From: a bacterium
GTDB taxonomy: Bacteria; Actinomycetota; Thermoleophilia; Solirubrobacterales; 70-9
Length of the DNA: 7,410 nt
Assembly: GCA_002919115.1 (NCBI GenBank)
Contig: PKER01000205.1
Location: forward strand, 1 to 7,410
Reading direction: 5' to 3'
Part shown: piece by piece, positions 1 to 6,252 of the stretch
Numbering within the stretch: the stretch's first letter is position 1
How the letters are laid out: every line of letters starts with the position of its first letter
Notes under the pieces: model-generated
Seen by the model: the letters and a program-made list of their open reading frames with translations, nothing else
Databases searched by the model: none
Told to the model about the DNA's origin: nothing
Made by a program: the position numbers and the translations under genes

Positions 1-164
1 AGCCACTCCCGCCACTCATCCATGCGGCGGCGCACGTCGAGCCCGGCGAGGATCTCGTCGGGCAGAAGGCCAGGGTAGGTGGCGCGCCAGGAGTCCACGT
101 GGACGCGCGCGATGGCCCCCGCGTCGGCGGGGGTCGCCCACCTGACCGTCAGCGCGTCGCTCAC
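1..164 (-). CDS. GNAT family N-acetyltransferase, N-terminal fragment (cut by window edge)
   Basis: Only the first 54 codons lie in the window; the reading frame is still open at base 1. The visible protein starts MSDALTVRWATPADAGAIAR and continues through VHVDSWRATYPGLLP and DEILAGL. This is the usual opening of a GNAT acetyltransferase: a first beta strand, a TPADA turn, helix alpha-1 with an 'ARVHVDSWRATY' signature, then a LLPDE loop. Such proteins transfer an acetyl group from acetyl-CoA to an amine, but the acetyl-CoA-binding motif lies outside the window, so the substrate cannot be guessed. The start is the GTG at 164-162; an in-frame TTG six bases upstream (170-168) is an alternative. 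Neither has a convincing Shine-Dalgarno. The gene lies 73 bp downstream of mdh on the same strand, with a strong hairpin between, so it may depend on read-through or on a promoter I cannot see. Confidence 0.8.
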   Translation of the reverse strand, partial: MSDALTVRWATPADAGAIARVHVDSWRATYPGLLPDEILAGLDVRRRMDEWREW

Positions 165-189
165 CGGCAAGGCGCGGGCCCAGTGCGCC

Positions 190-218
190 GGGGCGGCGGG
201 CGCCGGGCCCGCCGCCCC
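190..218 (-). terminator. GC hairpin after mdh, candidate terminator or attenuator
   Basis: Bases 190-201 and 207-218 are perfect inverted complements: a 12-bp all-G/C stem with a 5-nt loop (202-206). In the mdh transcript it begins about 19 nt after the TAA stop. There is no T-run after it, so it is not a textbook intrinsic terminator. U-tract-poor terminators of this kind are, however, often proposed in high-GC actinobacteria. It could equally stabilise the mdh mRNA 3' end or reduce read-through into the acetyltransferase gene. The structure is seen directly; the function is inferred. Confidence 0.5.
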
Positions 219-237
219 TCGCGCAGCGAACGTCGTC

Positions 238-1227
238 TTAGATCAGGCCGAGCTCGGCGACCGCCGCGCGCTCGGAGTTGAGCTCCTCGACGGTCTTGTC
301 GATCCGCTCGCGCGAGAACTCGGGGACCTCGAGGCCCTCGACGATCTCGTACTCCCCGTCCTTGCAGCGGCAGGGGTGGCCGGCGATCACGCCCTCGGCG
401 ATGCCGTAGGCGCCGGTCGAGGGCACCGCCATCGACACCCAGTCGCCCTCGGGCGTGCCGAGCACCCAGTCGCGGACGTGGTCGATGGCCGCGTTCGCCG
501 CCGAGGCGGCCGAGGACGCCCCGCGCGCCTCGATGATCGCGGCGCCGCGCTTCGCGACCGTGGGGATGAACTCGTCGGCGATCCAGGCCTCGTCGCCCAC
601 CGCGTCCCAGGCGGACTGGCCGTTCACCTTCGCGTTCACGAGGTCGGGGTACTGGGTCGTCGAGTGGTTGCCCCAGACGGTCATGTTGGTGACCGCGTCG
701 ACGCCCACCCCGAGCTTCTTGGCGAGCTGCGCCTTGGCGCGGTTGTGGTCGAGGCGCACCATCGCGGTGAAGCGCTCGTTGGGCACGTCCGGCGCGTTCG
801 CCATCGCGATCAGCGCGTTGGTGTTCGCCGGGTTGCCGACCACGAGGACCTTGACGTCGTCAGCGGCGTGGTCGTTGATCGCCTGGCCCTGCGGCTTGAA
901 GATGCCGCCGTTGGCCTCGAGCAGGTCAGAGCGCTCCATGCCCTTCGTGCGCGGGCGGGCGCCGACGAGCAGCGCGATGTTGCAGCCGTCGAAGGCCTGG
1001 TTGGGGTCGTCGTAGATGTCGACGCCGGCGAGCAGCGGGAACGCGCAGTCGTCGAGCTCCATCGCCGTGCCCTCGGCGGCCTTCACCGCCTGCGGGATCT
1101 CGAGCAGCTTGAGGCGCACCGGGGTGTCCGGGCCGAGCATCTCGCCGGCGGCGATGCGGAAGAGCAGCGCGTAGCCGATCTGCCCGGCGGCGCCGGTGAC
1201 CGTGACGGTTACTGGACTGGGAGTCAT
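238..1227 (-). CDS. mdh: Malate dehydrogenase (NAD-dependent, cytoplasmic-type)
   Basis: This 329-aa cytosolic enzyme interconverts (S)-malate and oxaloacetate with NAD(H), the last step of the TCA cycle. The length is normal for the cytoplasmic-type MDH family used by actinobacteria. The Rossmann dinucleotide motif TGAAGQIGYALL is at residues 11-22. The acidic residue E43 after the second strand (LLEIPQ) favours NAD over NADP. The mobile loop GARPRTKGMERSDLLEANGG (89-108) carries the substrate-binding arginines R93 and R99. VGNPANTNAL (130-139) follows. The catalytic pair is D160 (in RLDHNRA, with substrate-binding R163) and H188 (in WGNHST). The start is ATG at 1227-1225, with an AAGGAG four bases upstream. 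The stop TAA is at 240-238. It lies 73 bp downstream of icd on the same strand, giving a probable icd-mdh TCA-cycle operon. No truncation or missing catalytic residue is seen. Confidence 0.97.
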   Translation of the reverse strand: MTPSPVTVTVTGAAGQIGYALLFRIAAGEMLGPDTPVRLKLLEIPQAVKAAEGTAMELDDCAFPLLAGVDIYDDPNQAFDGCNIALLVGARPRTKGMERSDLLEANGGIFKPQGQAINDHAADDVKVLVVGNPANTNALIAMANAPDVPNERFTAMVRLDHNRAKAQLAKKLGVGVDAVTNMTVWGNHSTTQYPDLVNAKVNGQSAWDAVGDEAWIADEFIPTVAKRGAAIIEARGASSAASAANAAIDHVRDWVLGTPEGDWVSMAVPSTGAYGIAEGVIAGHPCRCKDGEYEIVEGLEVPEFSRERIDKTVEELNSERAAVAELGLI

Positions 1228-1231
1228 TCGT

Positions 1232-1237
1232 CTCCTT
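1232..1237 (-). promoter_or_regulatory. Ribosome binding site of mdh
   Basis: AAGGAG reads on the minus strand (CTCCTT on plus) four bases before the mdh ATG. It is a good Shine-Dalgarno and fixes the start. It shows that mdh is translated independently of icd even if the two share a transcript. Confidence 0.75.
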
Positions 1238-1300
1238 ACCTCTCTCGTGAAAGCGAACGTGTGAGTTTGCGGGGGTCCCGGCGGGTGAGGGTGCGACCGC

Positions 1301-2515
1301 CTACCCCATCGCCGCCCGCAGGTTCTCGTCGATCGCGTCGAGGAACTCCTGCGTGGTCAGCCACTTCTGGTCGCCCCCGACCAACAGGGCCAGGTCCTTG
1401 GTCATCTTGCCGCTCTCGACGGTCTCGATGCACACCCGCTCGAGCGTCTCGGCGAACTGCGTGACCTCGGGCGTCCCGTCCATGCGGCCGCGCGCCGCGA
1501 GGCCGCGCGTCCAGGCGAAGATCGAGGCGATCGGGTTCGTGGAGGTCGGCTTGCCCTGCTGGTGCTGGCGGTAGTGCCGGGTGACCGTGCCGTGCGCGGC
1601 CTCGGCCTCGACGGTCTTGCCGTCGGGCGTCATCAGCACGCTGGTCATCAGGCCCAGCGAGCCGAAACCCTGGGCGACGGTGTCGGACTGCACGTCGCCG
1701 TCGTAGTTCTTGCAGGCCCAGACGTAGCCGCCCTCCCACTTGAGCGCCGCGGCGACCATGTCGTCGATCAGCCGGTGCTCGTAGGTGAGCCCGCGGGACT
1801 CGAACTCCTCCTTGAACTCGGTCTCGTAGACCTCCTGGAAGATGTCCTTGAAGCGCCCGTCGTAGGTCTTGAGGATCGTGTTCTTCGTGGACATGTACAC
1901 CGGGAAGTTGCGCTCGAGCCCGTAGCGGAACGAGGCGCGGGCGAAGTCCCGGATCGACTCGTCGAGGTTGTACATGGCCATCGCGACGCCGCTCGACGGG
2001 AAGTCGAACACGTCGATCTCGATCGGCTCCCCGCCGTCCTCGGGCGTCCAGGTGAGGGTGAGCTTGCCCTTGCCCGGGATCTTCACGTCCTCGGCGCGGT
2101 ACTGGTCGCCGAACGCGTGACGGCCGATCACGATCGGCTTCTTCCAGTTGGGGACGAGCCGCGGGATGTTCGAGATCACGATCGGCTCGCGGAAGATCAC
2201 GCCGCCGAGGATGTTGCGGATCGTGCCGTTCGGCGAGCGGTACATCCGCTTGAGGCCGAACTCCTCGACGCGGGCCTCGTCGGGGGTGATCGTCGCGCAC
2301 TTCACGCCCACGCCGTACTTCTTGATCGCGTGGGCCGCGTCGACGGTGATCTGGTCGTCGGTCGCGTCGCGGCTCTCGATGCCGAGGTCGTAGTACTTCA
2401 GCTCGACGTCGAGGTACGGCAGGATCAGCTGCTCCTTGATGAACGCCCAGATGATCCGGGTCATCTCGTCGCCGTCGAGCTCGACGATCGGGTTGCGGAC
2501 TTTGATCTTCGCCAC
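1301..2515 (-). CDS. icd: NADP-dependent isocitrate dehydrogenase (homodimeric, eukaryote-like type)
   Basis: This 404-aa cytosolic TCA-cycle enzyme oxidatively decarboxylates isocitrate to 2-oxoglutarate, making NADPH. It belongs to the type II homodimeric subfamily that includes human IDH1 and the rhizobial enzyme, and co-linearity is nearly complete. Visible signatures are the N-terminal NPIVELDGDEMTRIIW (8-23) and the isocitrate-binding SPNGTIRN (94-101). R109 follows, as does R132 within IGRHAFGDQYR, the position of the cancer hotspot in human IDH1; Y139 also matches. K211 in STKNTI is the catalytic lysine equivalent. Metal-binding aspartates lie in LIDDMVA (about 251) and in YDGDVQSD (D274, D278). 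The NADP-binding segment is AAHGTVTRHYR (306-316), followed by STNPIASIFAW. The start is GTG at 2515-2513, with TAGGAG nine bases upstream; the stop is TAG. It lies upstream of mdh and is divergent from the AidB-like gene. Confidence 0.97.
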   Translation of the reverse strand: MAKIKVRNPIVELDGDEMTRIIWAFIKEQLILPYLDVELKYYDLGIESRDATDDQITVDAAHAIKKYGVGVKCATITPDEARVEEFGLKRMYRSPNGTIRNILGGVIFREPIVISNIPRLVPNWKKPIVIGRHAFGDQYRAEDVKIPGKGKLTLTWTPEDGGEPIEIDVFDFPSSGVAMAMYNLDESIRDFARASFRYGLERNFPVYMSTKNTILKTYDGRFKDIFQEVYETEFKEEFESRGLTYEHRLIDDMVAAALKWEGGYVWACKNYDGDVQSDTVAQGFGSLGLMTSVLMTPDGKTVEAEAAHGTVTRHYRQHQQGKPTSTNPIASIFAWTRGLAARGRMDGTPEVTQFAETLERVCIETVESGKMTKDLALLVGGDQKWLTTQEFLDAIDENLRAAMG

Positions 2516-2648
2516 TTCTGCGGGCTCCTAGGGGTAGCTCTCTGGGACTTACGGAATCGGCGGCGATGCTATCGGCGCGCCACTGCGAGCCGCGGCGCCC
2601 CGCCGCCCACCTGCGGAGCGGGCACGGGCTAGCTGCTTGAATGGCTCC
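2516..2648. promoter_or_regulatory. Divergent intergenic region, icd and aidB-like promoters
   Basis: This stretch of 133 bases between two divergent start codons must hold or adjoin promoters for both directions. On the minus strand, TAGCAT at 2571-2566 fits a weak -10 box (TAnnAT) and would give a leader of about 45 nt for icd, but no recognisable -35 lies 16-18 bp upstream. On the plus strand I find no convincing -10 or -35, and no clear Shine-Dalgarno before the ATG at 2649. No operator-like palindrome stands out from the GC background. An Ada-type binding site, as used by E. coli aidB, is not evident. Confidence 0.4.
2525..2530 (-). promoter_or_regulatory. Ribosome binding site of icd
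   Basis: TAGGAG on the minus strand lies nine bases before the GTG start of icd. The spacing is normal, and the site supports GTG at 2515 as the initiation codon. It implies a leadered transcript. Confidence 0.65.
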
Positions 2649-4334
2649 ATGGCGACCGTGTCGGAGCTCCGCGCGGGTCACGCGACCCACGAGGTGGTCA
2701 ACCAGGCCTCGCCGCTGGAGCCGTACAACGTGTTCGAGGCGGACGCGGTCCTCCGCGAGGCCCTCGTCCGCGAGGGCGCCGAGTGGGCGCTGGACCGCGC
2801 ACGCGAGGTCGGCGAGTTCGCGGGATCGGAGCGCGCCGTGCGCTGGGGCCGCGAGGCGAACGAGTTCCCCCCGCGGCTGCGCACGCACGACCGCTTCGGG
2901 CACCGCATCGACGAGGTCGAGTTCCACCCCGCCTGGCACGAGCTGATCTCCAAGGCGGTCGAGTTCGGCCTGCACGCGATGCCCTGGCGTGAGCCGCGGC
3001 CCGGCGCGCACGTCGCGCGCGCCGCGATGTTCATGACGTTCTCGCAGGCCGAGGCGGGCGTCGGTTGCCCCATCTCGATGACCTACTCGGTCGTCCCCGC
3101 GCTGCGCGCGCAGCCCGAGCTCGCCGCGGAGTGGGAGCCGCGCTTCACCTCGCTCACCTACGACGGCGAGCGGCTCCGGCCCGCTACCGAGAAGGCCGGC
3201 GCGCTGGCCGGCATGGCCATGACCGAGAAGCAGGGCGGCTCGGACGTGCGCGCCAACACCACGGTCGCGCGCCCGCTGAACGGAGGCGGGCCCGGCGGCG
3301 AGTACGAGCTCACCGGCCACAAGTGGTTCTGCTCGGCGCCGATGTGCGACGCGTTCCTCGTGCTCGCCCAGGCCCCGGGCGGGCTCTCGTGCTTCCTCCT
3401 CCCCCGCTTCACGCCCGGCGGGGAGCGCAACCGCATGCACCTGCAGCGCCTCAAGGACAAGCTGGGCAACCGCTCCAACGCCTCCTCGGAGGTCGAGTTC
3501 CGCGGCGCCTGGGCCCGGCTCGTCGGCGAGGAGGGGCGCGGCGTGCCGACGATCATCGAGATGGTCAACCACACCCGCCTCGACTGCGTGATCGGCGCCG
3601 CGGCGGGCATGCGATTCGGCACCGCGCAGGCGATCCACCACTGCTCCGAGCGCGCCGCTTTCGGCAAGCTGCTCGTCGACCAGCCCCTGATGCGCAACGT
3701 GCTGGCCGACCTCGCGGTGGAGTCCGAGGCGGCGACGATCGGCGCGATGCGCCTGGCGCGCGCCTACGACGAGGCGGCGGCGGGCGACGAGGCGGCGGCG
3801 AACCTGCGCCGGCTCGCGACCGCCGTCCTCAAGTACTGGACCTGCAAGCGCGCTCCCGTCCACGCCGCCGAGGCGCTCGAGTGCCTGGGCGGGAACGGCT
3901 ACGTCGAGGAGTCCGGGATGCCGCGGCTCTTCCGCGAGTCCCCGCTCAACGGGATCTGGGAGGGCTCGGGCAACGTGCAGTGCCTGGACGTGCTGCGCGG
4001 GATGGCGCGCAACCCGGGCTCCGTGGACGCCTTCTTCGCCGAGGTCGCCGAGGCGCAGGGCGCCGACGAGCGCCTCGACCGCGCCGCCGCGGAGCTGCGC
4101 TCCGAGCTCGGCGACCTTCAGGAGATCGAGACGCGCGCCCGGCGCGTGGTCGAACGCATGGCGCTCGTGCTGCAGGGCTCCCTGCTGGTGCGCTTCGGCG
4201 ACGAGGCCGTGGCCGACGCCTTCTTGGCGTCGCGCCTGGGCGGCGACGGCGGCCGCGCGTTCGGCACGCTCCCGGCCGGCATCGACTTCGGCCGGATCAT
4301 CGCGCGGCACGCGCCGGCGGGGGCGGGCGCTTGA
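2649..4334 (+). CDS. aidB: AidB-family acyl-CoA dehydrogenase (FAD flavoprotein)
   Basis: This 561-aa protein aligns from end to end with my memory of E. coli AidB (541 aa). Family members are FAD-binding acyl-CoA dehydrogenase homologues. E. coli AidB has weak isovaleryl-CoA dehydrogenase activity, binds DNA and belongs to the Ada response to alkylation damage. The AidB-type N-terminus is HEVVNQASPLEPYN (14-27), then EFHPAWHELI (91-100). The flavin-contacting segments are MTEKQGGSDVRANTT (191-205), TGHKWFCSAP (222-231) and RLKDKLGNRSNASSEVEF (267-284). The acyl-CoA dehydrogenase helical domain ends with LECLGGNGYVEESGMPRLFRE (410-430) and IWEGSGN, where E438 is the catalytic-base position. 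Residues from about 450 form the extra C-terminal helical domain that binds DNA in E. coli. R450 and R529 fall where AidB has R437 and R518. The start ATG at 2649 is preferred over an upstream in-frame TTG at 2637; neither has a strong ribosome site. The end overlaps the crotonase gene. A plain acyl-CoA dehydrogenase role is possible. Confidence 0.9.
   Translation: MATVSELRAGHATHEVVNQASPLEPYNVFEADAVLREALVREGAEWALDRAREVGEFAGSERAVRWGREANEFPPRLRTHDRFGHRIDEVEFHPAWHELISKAVEFGLHAMPWREPRPGAHVARAAMFMTFSQAEAGVGCPISMTYSVVPALRAQPELAAEWEPRFTSLTYDGERLRPATEKAGALAGMAMTEKQGGSDVRANTTVARPLNGGGPGGEYELTGHKWFCSAPMCDAFLVLAQAPGGLSCFLLPRFTPGGERNRMHLQRLKDKLGNRSNASSEVEFRGAWARLVGEEGRGVPTIIEMVNHTRLDCVIGAAAGMRFGTAQAIHHCSERAAFGKLLVDQPLMRNVLADLAVESEAATIGAMRLARAYDEAAAGDEAAANLRRLATAVLKYWTCKRAPVHAAEALECLGGNGYVEESGMPRLFRESPLNGIWEGSGNVQCLDVLRGMARNPGSVDAFFAEVAEAQGADERLDRAAAELRSELGDLQEIETRARRVVERMALVLQGSLLVRFGDEAVADAFLASRLGGDGGRAFGTLPAGIDFGRIIARHAPAGAGA
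3768..3800 (+). repeat. Short tandem duplication inside the AidB-like gene
   Basis: The 15-base unit 3768-3782 recurs exactly at 3786-3800, separated by GGC (18-base period). It encodes DEAAAG-DEAAA at residues 374-384, a surface loop between two helices of the dehydrogenase domain. The frame is kept. The corresponding loop of E. coli AidB is only about two residues shorter, so this is at most a small local duplication or convergent low-complexity coding. Confidence 0.5.
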
Positions 4335-5128
4335 ACCCCGAGCGCGTCCAGATCGACTTCGGCGAGCACGTCGCCCACGTGCGCATGACGCGCGCGGACA
4401 AGCACAACGCGCTCGACTGGGAGATGTTCCAGGCGCTCGACGGGGCGATCGACGAGCTCGCGGGGCGCAGGGACGTCCGCGCGGTCGTCCTCTCCGGCGA
4501 GGGCAAGAGCTTCTGCTCGGGGCTCGACTTCCCGAGCTTTTTGGCGGGGGGCATCGACTTCGAGACGCTGTTCGAGCGCCGCGAGGGCGACCCCGCGAAC
4601 GTCGTGCAGCGGATCACCTACGGGTGGCTGCGGCTGCCGATGCCGGTGATCGCCGCGGTCCACGGCGACTGCCTGGGCGGCGGCGCCCAGCTCGCGCTCG
4701 GCGCCGACATCCGCATCGGCCAGCCCGGCCTGCGGTTCTCGGTGATGGAGATCAAGTACGGGCTGATCCCCGACATGGGGATCACGCAGACCCTCCCGAC
4801 CCTCGTCGGGCTCGACGTGGCCAAGGAACTCACCTTCACCGGCCGCGTCGTCGAGGCCGAGGACGCCGACCGGCTCGGGCTCGTGACCCGGCTCGCCGAC
4901 AACGCGCGCGCCGCGGCGCTCGAGCTGGCCGCGGAGATCGCCGCGCGTTCGCCCGACGCCGTGCGCCGCGCGAAGCGCCTGTGGAACGCGGCGCACCGCG
5001 CCCGCGCGGAGGAGTCGCTCGCGCTGGAGGCCGAGCTGCAGCGGGAGCTCCTGGGCACCCCGAACCAGGCGGCGGCGGTGCAGGCGGCGTTCTCCGGCGA
5101 GCCCGCTACCTTCAGCGACCCCGAGTGA
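4331..5128 (+). CDS. Crotonase-family protein (enoyl-CoA hydratase/isomerase)
   Basis: This 265-aa protein is normal length for a crotonase-fold enzyme, which binds an acyl-CoA thioester and stabilises an enolate in an oxyanion hole. The two oxyanion-hole segments are visible: GKSFCSGLDF (58-67) and HGDCLGGGAQLALGADIRI (111-129). The helix SVMEIKYGLIPDMGITQTLP (137-156) and the trailing ELTFTGRVVEAEDADRLGLV segment (166-185) are typical. Of the two glutamates of rat mitochondrial hydratase (E144, E164), the first is Gln here (Q120) and the second is kept (E140). D148 in IPDMG aligns with the essential Asp204 of dienoyl-CoA isomerase. Isomerase, hydratase with altered mechanism, or another crotonase reaction are all possible. 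The start is TTG at 4331, overlapping the upstream TGA (TTGA); the next in-frame starts (GTG 4379, ATG 4385) would remove the first beta strand. It is clearly co-expressed with the AidB-like gene. Confidence 0.92.
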   Translation: MNPERVQIDFGEHVAHVRMTRADKHNALDWEMFQALDGAIDELAGRRDVRAVVLSGEGKSFCSGLDFPSFLAGGIDFETLFERREGDPANVVQRITYGWLRLPMPVIAAVHGDCLGGGAQLALGADIRIGQPGLRFSVMEIKYGLIPDMGITQTLPTLVGLDVAKELTFTGRVVEAEDADRLGLVTRLADNARAAALELAAEIAARSPDAVRRAKRLWNAAHRARAEESLALEAELQRELLGTPNQAAAVQAAFSGEPATFSDPE

Positions 5129-5130
5129 GC

Positions 5131-5154
5131 GCGCGGTCAAGGCGCGGACCGCGC
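5131..5154 (+). terminator. Hairpin after the crotonase gene, candidate weak terminator
   Basis: GCGCGGTC (5131-5138) and GACCGCGC (5147-5154) form a perfect 8-bp stem with an 8-nt loop, starting two bases after the crotonase stop codon. No T-run follows. It might end or attenuate the aidB-crotonase transcript before the cyclase gene 52 bp downstream of the stop. GC-rich background makes such stems fairly common, so confidence is low. Confidence 0.3.
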
Positions 5155-5170
5155 CGGTCGATAGGTAGGT

Positions 5171-5177
5171 GGTGAGG
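5171..5177 (+). promoter_or_regulatory. Ribosome binding site deciding the cyclase start
   Basis: GGTGAGG ends three bases before the ATG at 5181 (GGTGA lies five bases before it) and can pair with the 16S anti-Shine-Dalgarno. It favours ATG 5181 over the in-frame GTG codons at 5169 and 5172, which have only an AGG upstream. Confidence 0.4.
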
Positions 5178-5180
5178 CTC

Positions 5181-6209
5181 ATGGACGCCACGCACGACGA
5201 GCGGCGCATCGCGGCGCGGGCGGCGGGCCTGATGATGATCGCCGGCGGGATGCTCGCCACGGTCACGGTCATCCTCCCCCCTCGGGCCGCCGGGTCGGAC
5301 GCGCTGATCCTCGGGCTGGCCATGGGCCTCGTTTCGCTGGGCGTGATGCTCCTCGGCCTGCGGCGCGCCTCCGAGGTCGGCCTGGGCATCGCGCTCGCGA
5401 TCGGCACGGTCGCGATCACGCTCGCGACCCGCGAGGGCGGCCTGGTCGGGACGGGCACCAACGACAACGAGATGCTCTACGTCTGGATCTGCCTGTTCGC
5501 CTTCAACTTCCTCTCGATGCCGCACGCCTTCGCGCAGCTCGCCCTGATCGGGGCCTCCTACGCGTGGCTGCTCAGCGGCGTGCCGCTCGACGAGGGCGCA
5601 TCGCGATGGCTGGTCTCGCTCAGCACCCTGCTCGTCGCCGGGCTGCTCGTCGCGCACCTGCGCCGCAGCCGGAACCGGCTGGTCGACGAGCTCACGCACC
5701 GGGCGCGCGTGGACGGGCTCACCGGGGCGCTCAACCGCCGCTCCTTCGAGGAGCGCGCGGAGGCCGAGCTCGCCCGGGCCAAGGCCGACGGCACGCCGGT
5801 GAGCCTCGTGATCATCGACGTCGACGGCTTCAAGCGCCTGAACGACGAGCACGGGCACCCGACCGGCGACGCGATCCTGCGCCGCATCGCGAACCGCCTC
5901 GAGCTGGAGACGCGCCAGACCGACGCGATCGCGCGGCCCGGCGGCGACGAGTTCGCCGTGCTGCTCCCCGGGGCGGCGAGCGCGGCCGCGCTCGCCGTCG
6001 CCGAGCGCCTGCTCTCCGCGGGCGTGAGCGACGACGAGCCCGGCGTGACGCTCTCGATCGGGGTCGCGACCGGCCCGCCGGACGACGGCTCGTTCGGGTC
6101 GCTGTGGGAGCAGGCCGACGCGGCCATGTACGAGGCCAAGCGCGCGGGCGGCAACGCGGCGCGGGTCGCGGGCTCCAACGGGCCCGCCGCGCTTGCCGTC
6201 GCGGGCTAG
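5181..6209 (+). CDS. Membrane-anchored diguanylate cyclase (GGDEF domain)
   Basis: This 342-aa protein is predicted to condense two GTP into the second messenger c-di-GMP at the inner face of the membrane. Residues 1 to about 160 are a hydrophobic sensor region of about five or six membrane segments (roughly 17-33, 42-60, 65-83, 97-114, 115-133, 143-159). It has no recognisable named sensor domain. A basic linker (LRRSRNRLVDELTHRAR) leads into the GGDEF domain, which starts at DGLTGALNRR (178-187). Metal and nucleotide residues are D213 in IIDVDGFKRLND, with K218, N221 and D222, then GHPTGD (225-230). The active-site loop is RPGGDEFAVLLPG, with GGDEF at 254-258, so it looks catalytically competent. 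An RxxD inhibitory site (RQTD, 245-248) lies exactly five residues before it, predicting product feedback inhibition. The C-terminal motif is DAAMYEAKRAGGN. No EAL domain follows. Start GTG 5169 would add four residues. Confidence 0.93.
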   Translation: MDATHDERRIAARAAGLMMIAGGMLATVTVILPPRAAGSDALILGLAMGLVSLGVMLLGLRRASEVGLGIALAIGTVAITLATREGGLVGTGTNDNEMLYVWICLFAFNFLSMPHAFAQLALIGASYAWLLSGVPLDEGASRWLVSLSTLLVAGLLVAHLRRSRNRLVDELTHRARVDGLTGALNRRSFEERAEAELARAKADGTPVSLVIIDVDGFKRLNDEHGHPTGDAILRRIANRLELETRQTDAIARPGGDEFAVLLPGAASAAALAVAERLLSAGVSDDEPGVTLSIGVATGPPDDGSFGSLWEQADAAMYEAKRAGGNAARVAGSNGPAALAVAG

Positions 6210-6218
6210 CGGCTGGCG

Positions 6219-6246
6219 CTGACCGGGGGCCGAGGCCGCGTACGAT
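6219..6246 (+). promoter_or_regulatory. Candidate promoter for a leaderless protease transcript
   Basis: TACGAT at 6241-6246 fits a -10 box (TAnnAT). CTGACC at 6219-6224, 16 bases upstream, resembles the -35 TTGACA at four of six positions. Only six bases (CCACCC) separate the -10 from the ATG at 6253, so transcription would start at or next to the A of the ATG. No Shine-Dalgarno is present there. This -10 to ATG spacing is the hallmark of leaderless genes, which are frequent in actinobacteria. The elements are seen; promoter activity is inferred. Confidence 0.45.
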
Positions 6247-6252
6247 CCACCC

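Noticed and set aside
1228..1300. Possible terminator or promoter between icd and mdh
   Set aside because: Only a 5-bp G/C stem with a long loop can be drawn and there is no clear -10 box. Apart from the mdh ribosome site I see nothing supportable.
79..1464. Plus-strand open frame of 461 codons over mdh and the end of icd
   Set aside because: It is antisense to two unmistakable TCA-cycle genes, and its composition is that of a GC-rich shadow frame. Similar frames at 455-1015 and 1562-2632 were dropped for the same reason.
2566..2571. TAGCAT on the minus strand as a firm icd promoter -10
   Set aside because: It has no -35-like hexamer at proper distance and only four of six consensus bases, so it is mentioned only as a weak candidate within the divergent region.
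1236..4310. A 1024-codon minus-strand open frame spanning icd, the divergent region and the antisense of the AidB-like gene
   Set aside because: Its product is an Arg/Ala/Gly/His-rich low-complexity sequence with no domain. It runs in a different frame of icd and antisense to a clear dehydrogenase. Long stop-free antisense frames are expected in very GC-rich DNA.
3065..4330. Upstream extension of the crotonase frame into the AidB-like gene (possible fusion)
   Set aside because: The extension encodes Arg/Ala-rich nonsense in the +1 frame of the dehydrogenase. The crotonase fold begins right after the TTG at 4331, so there is no fusion.
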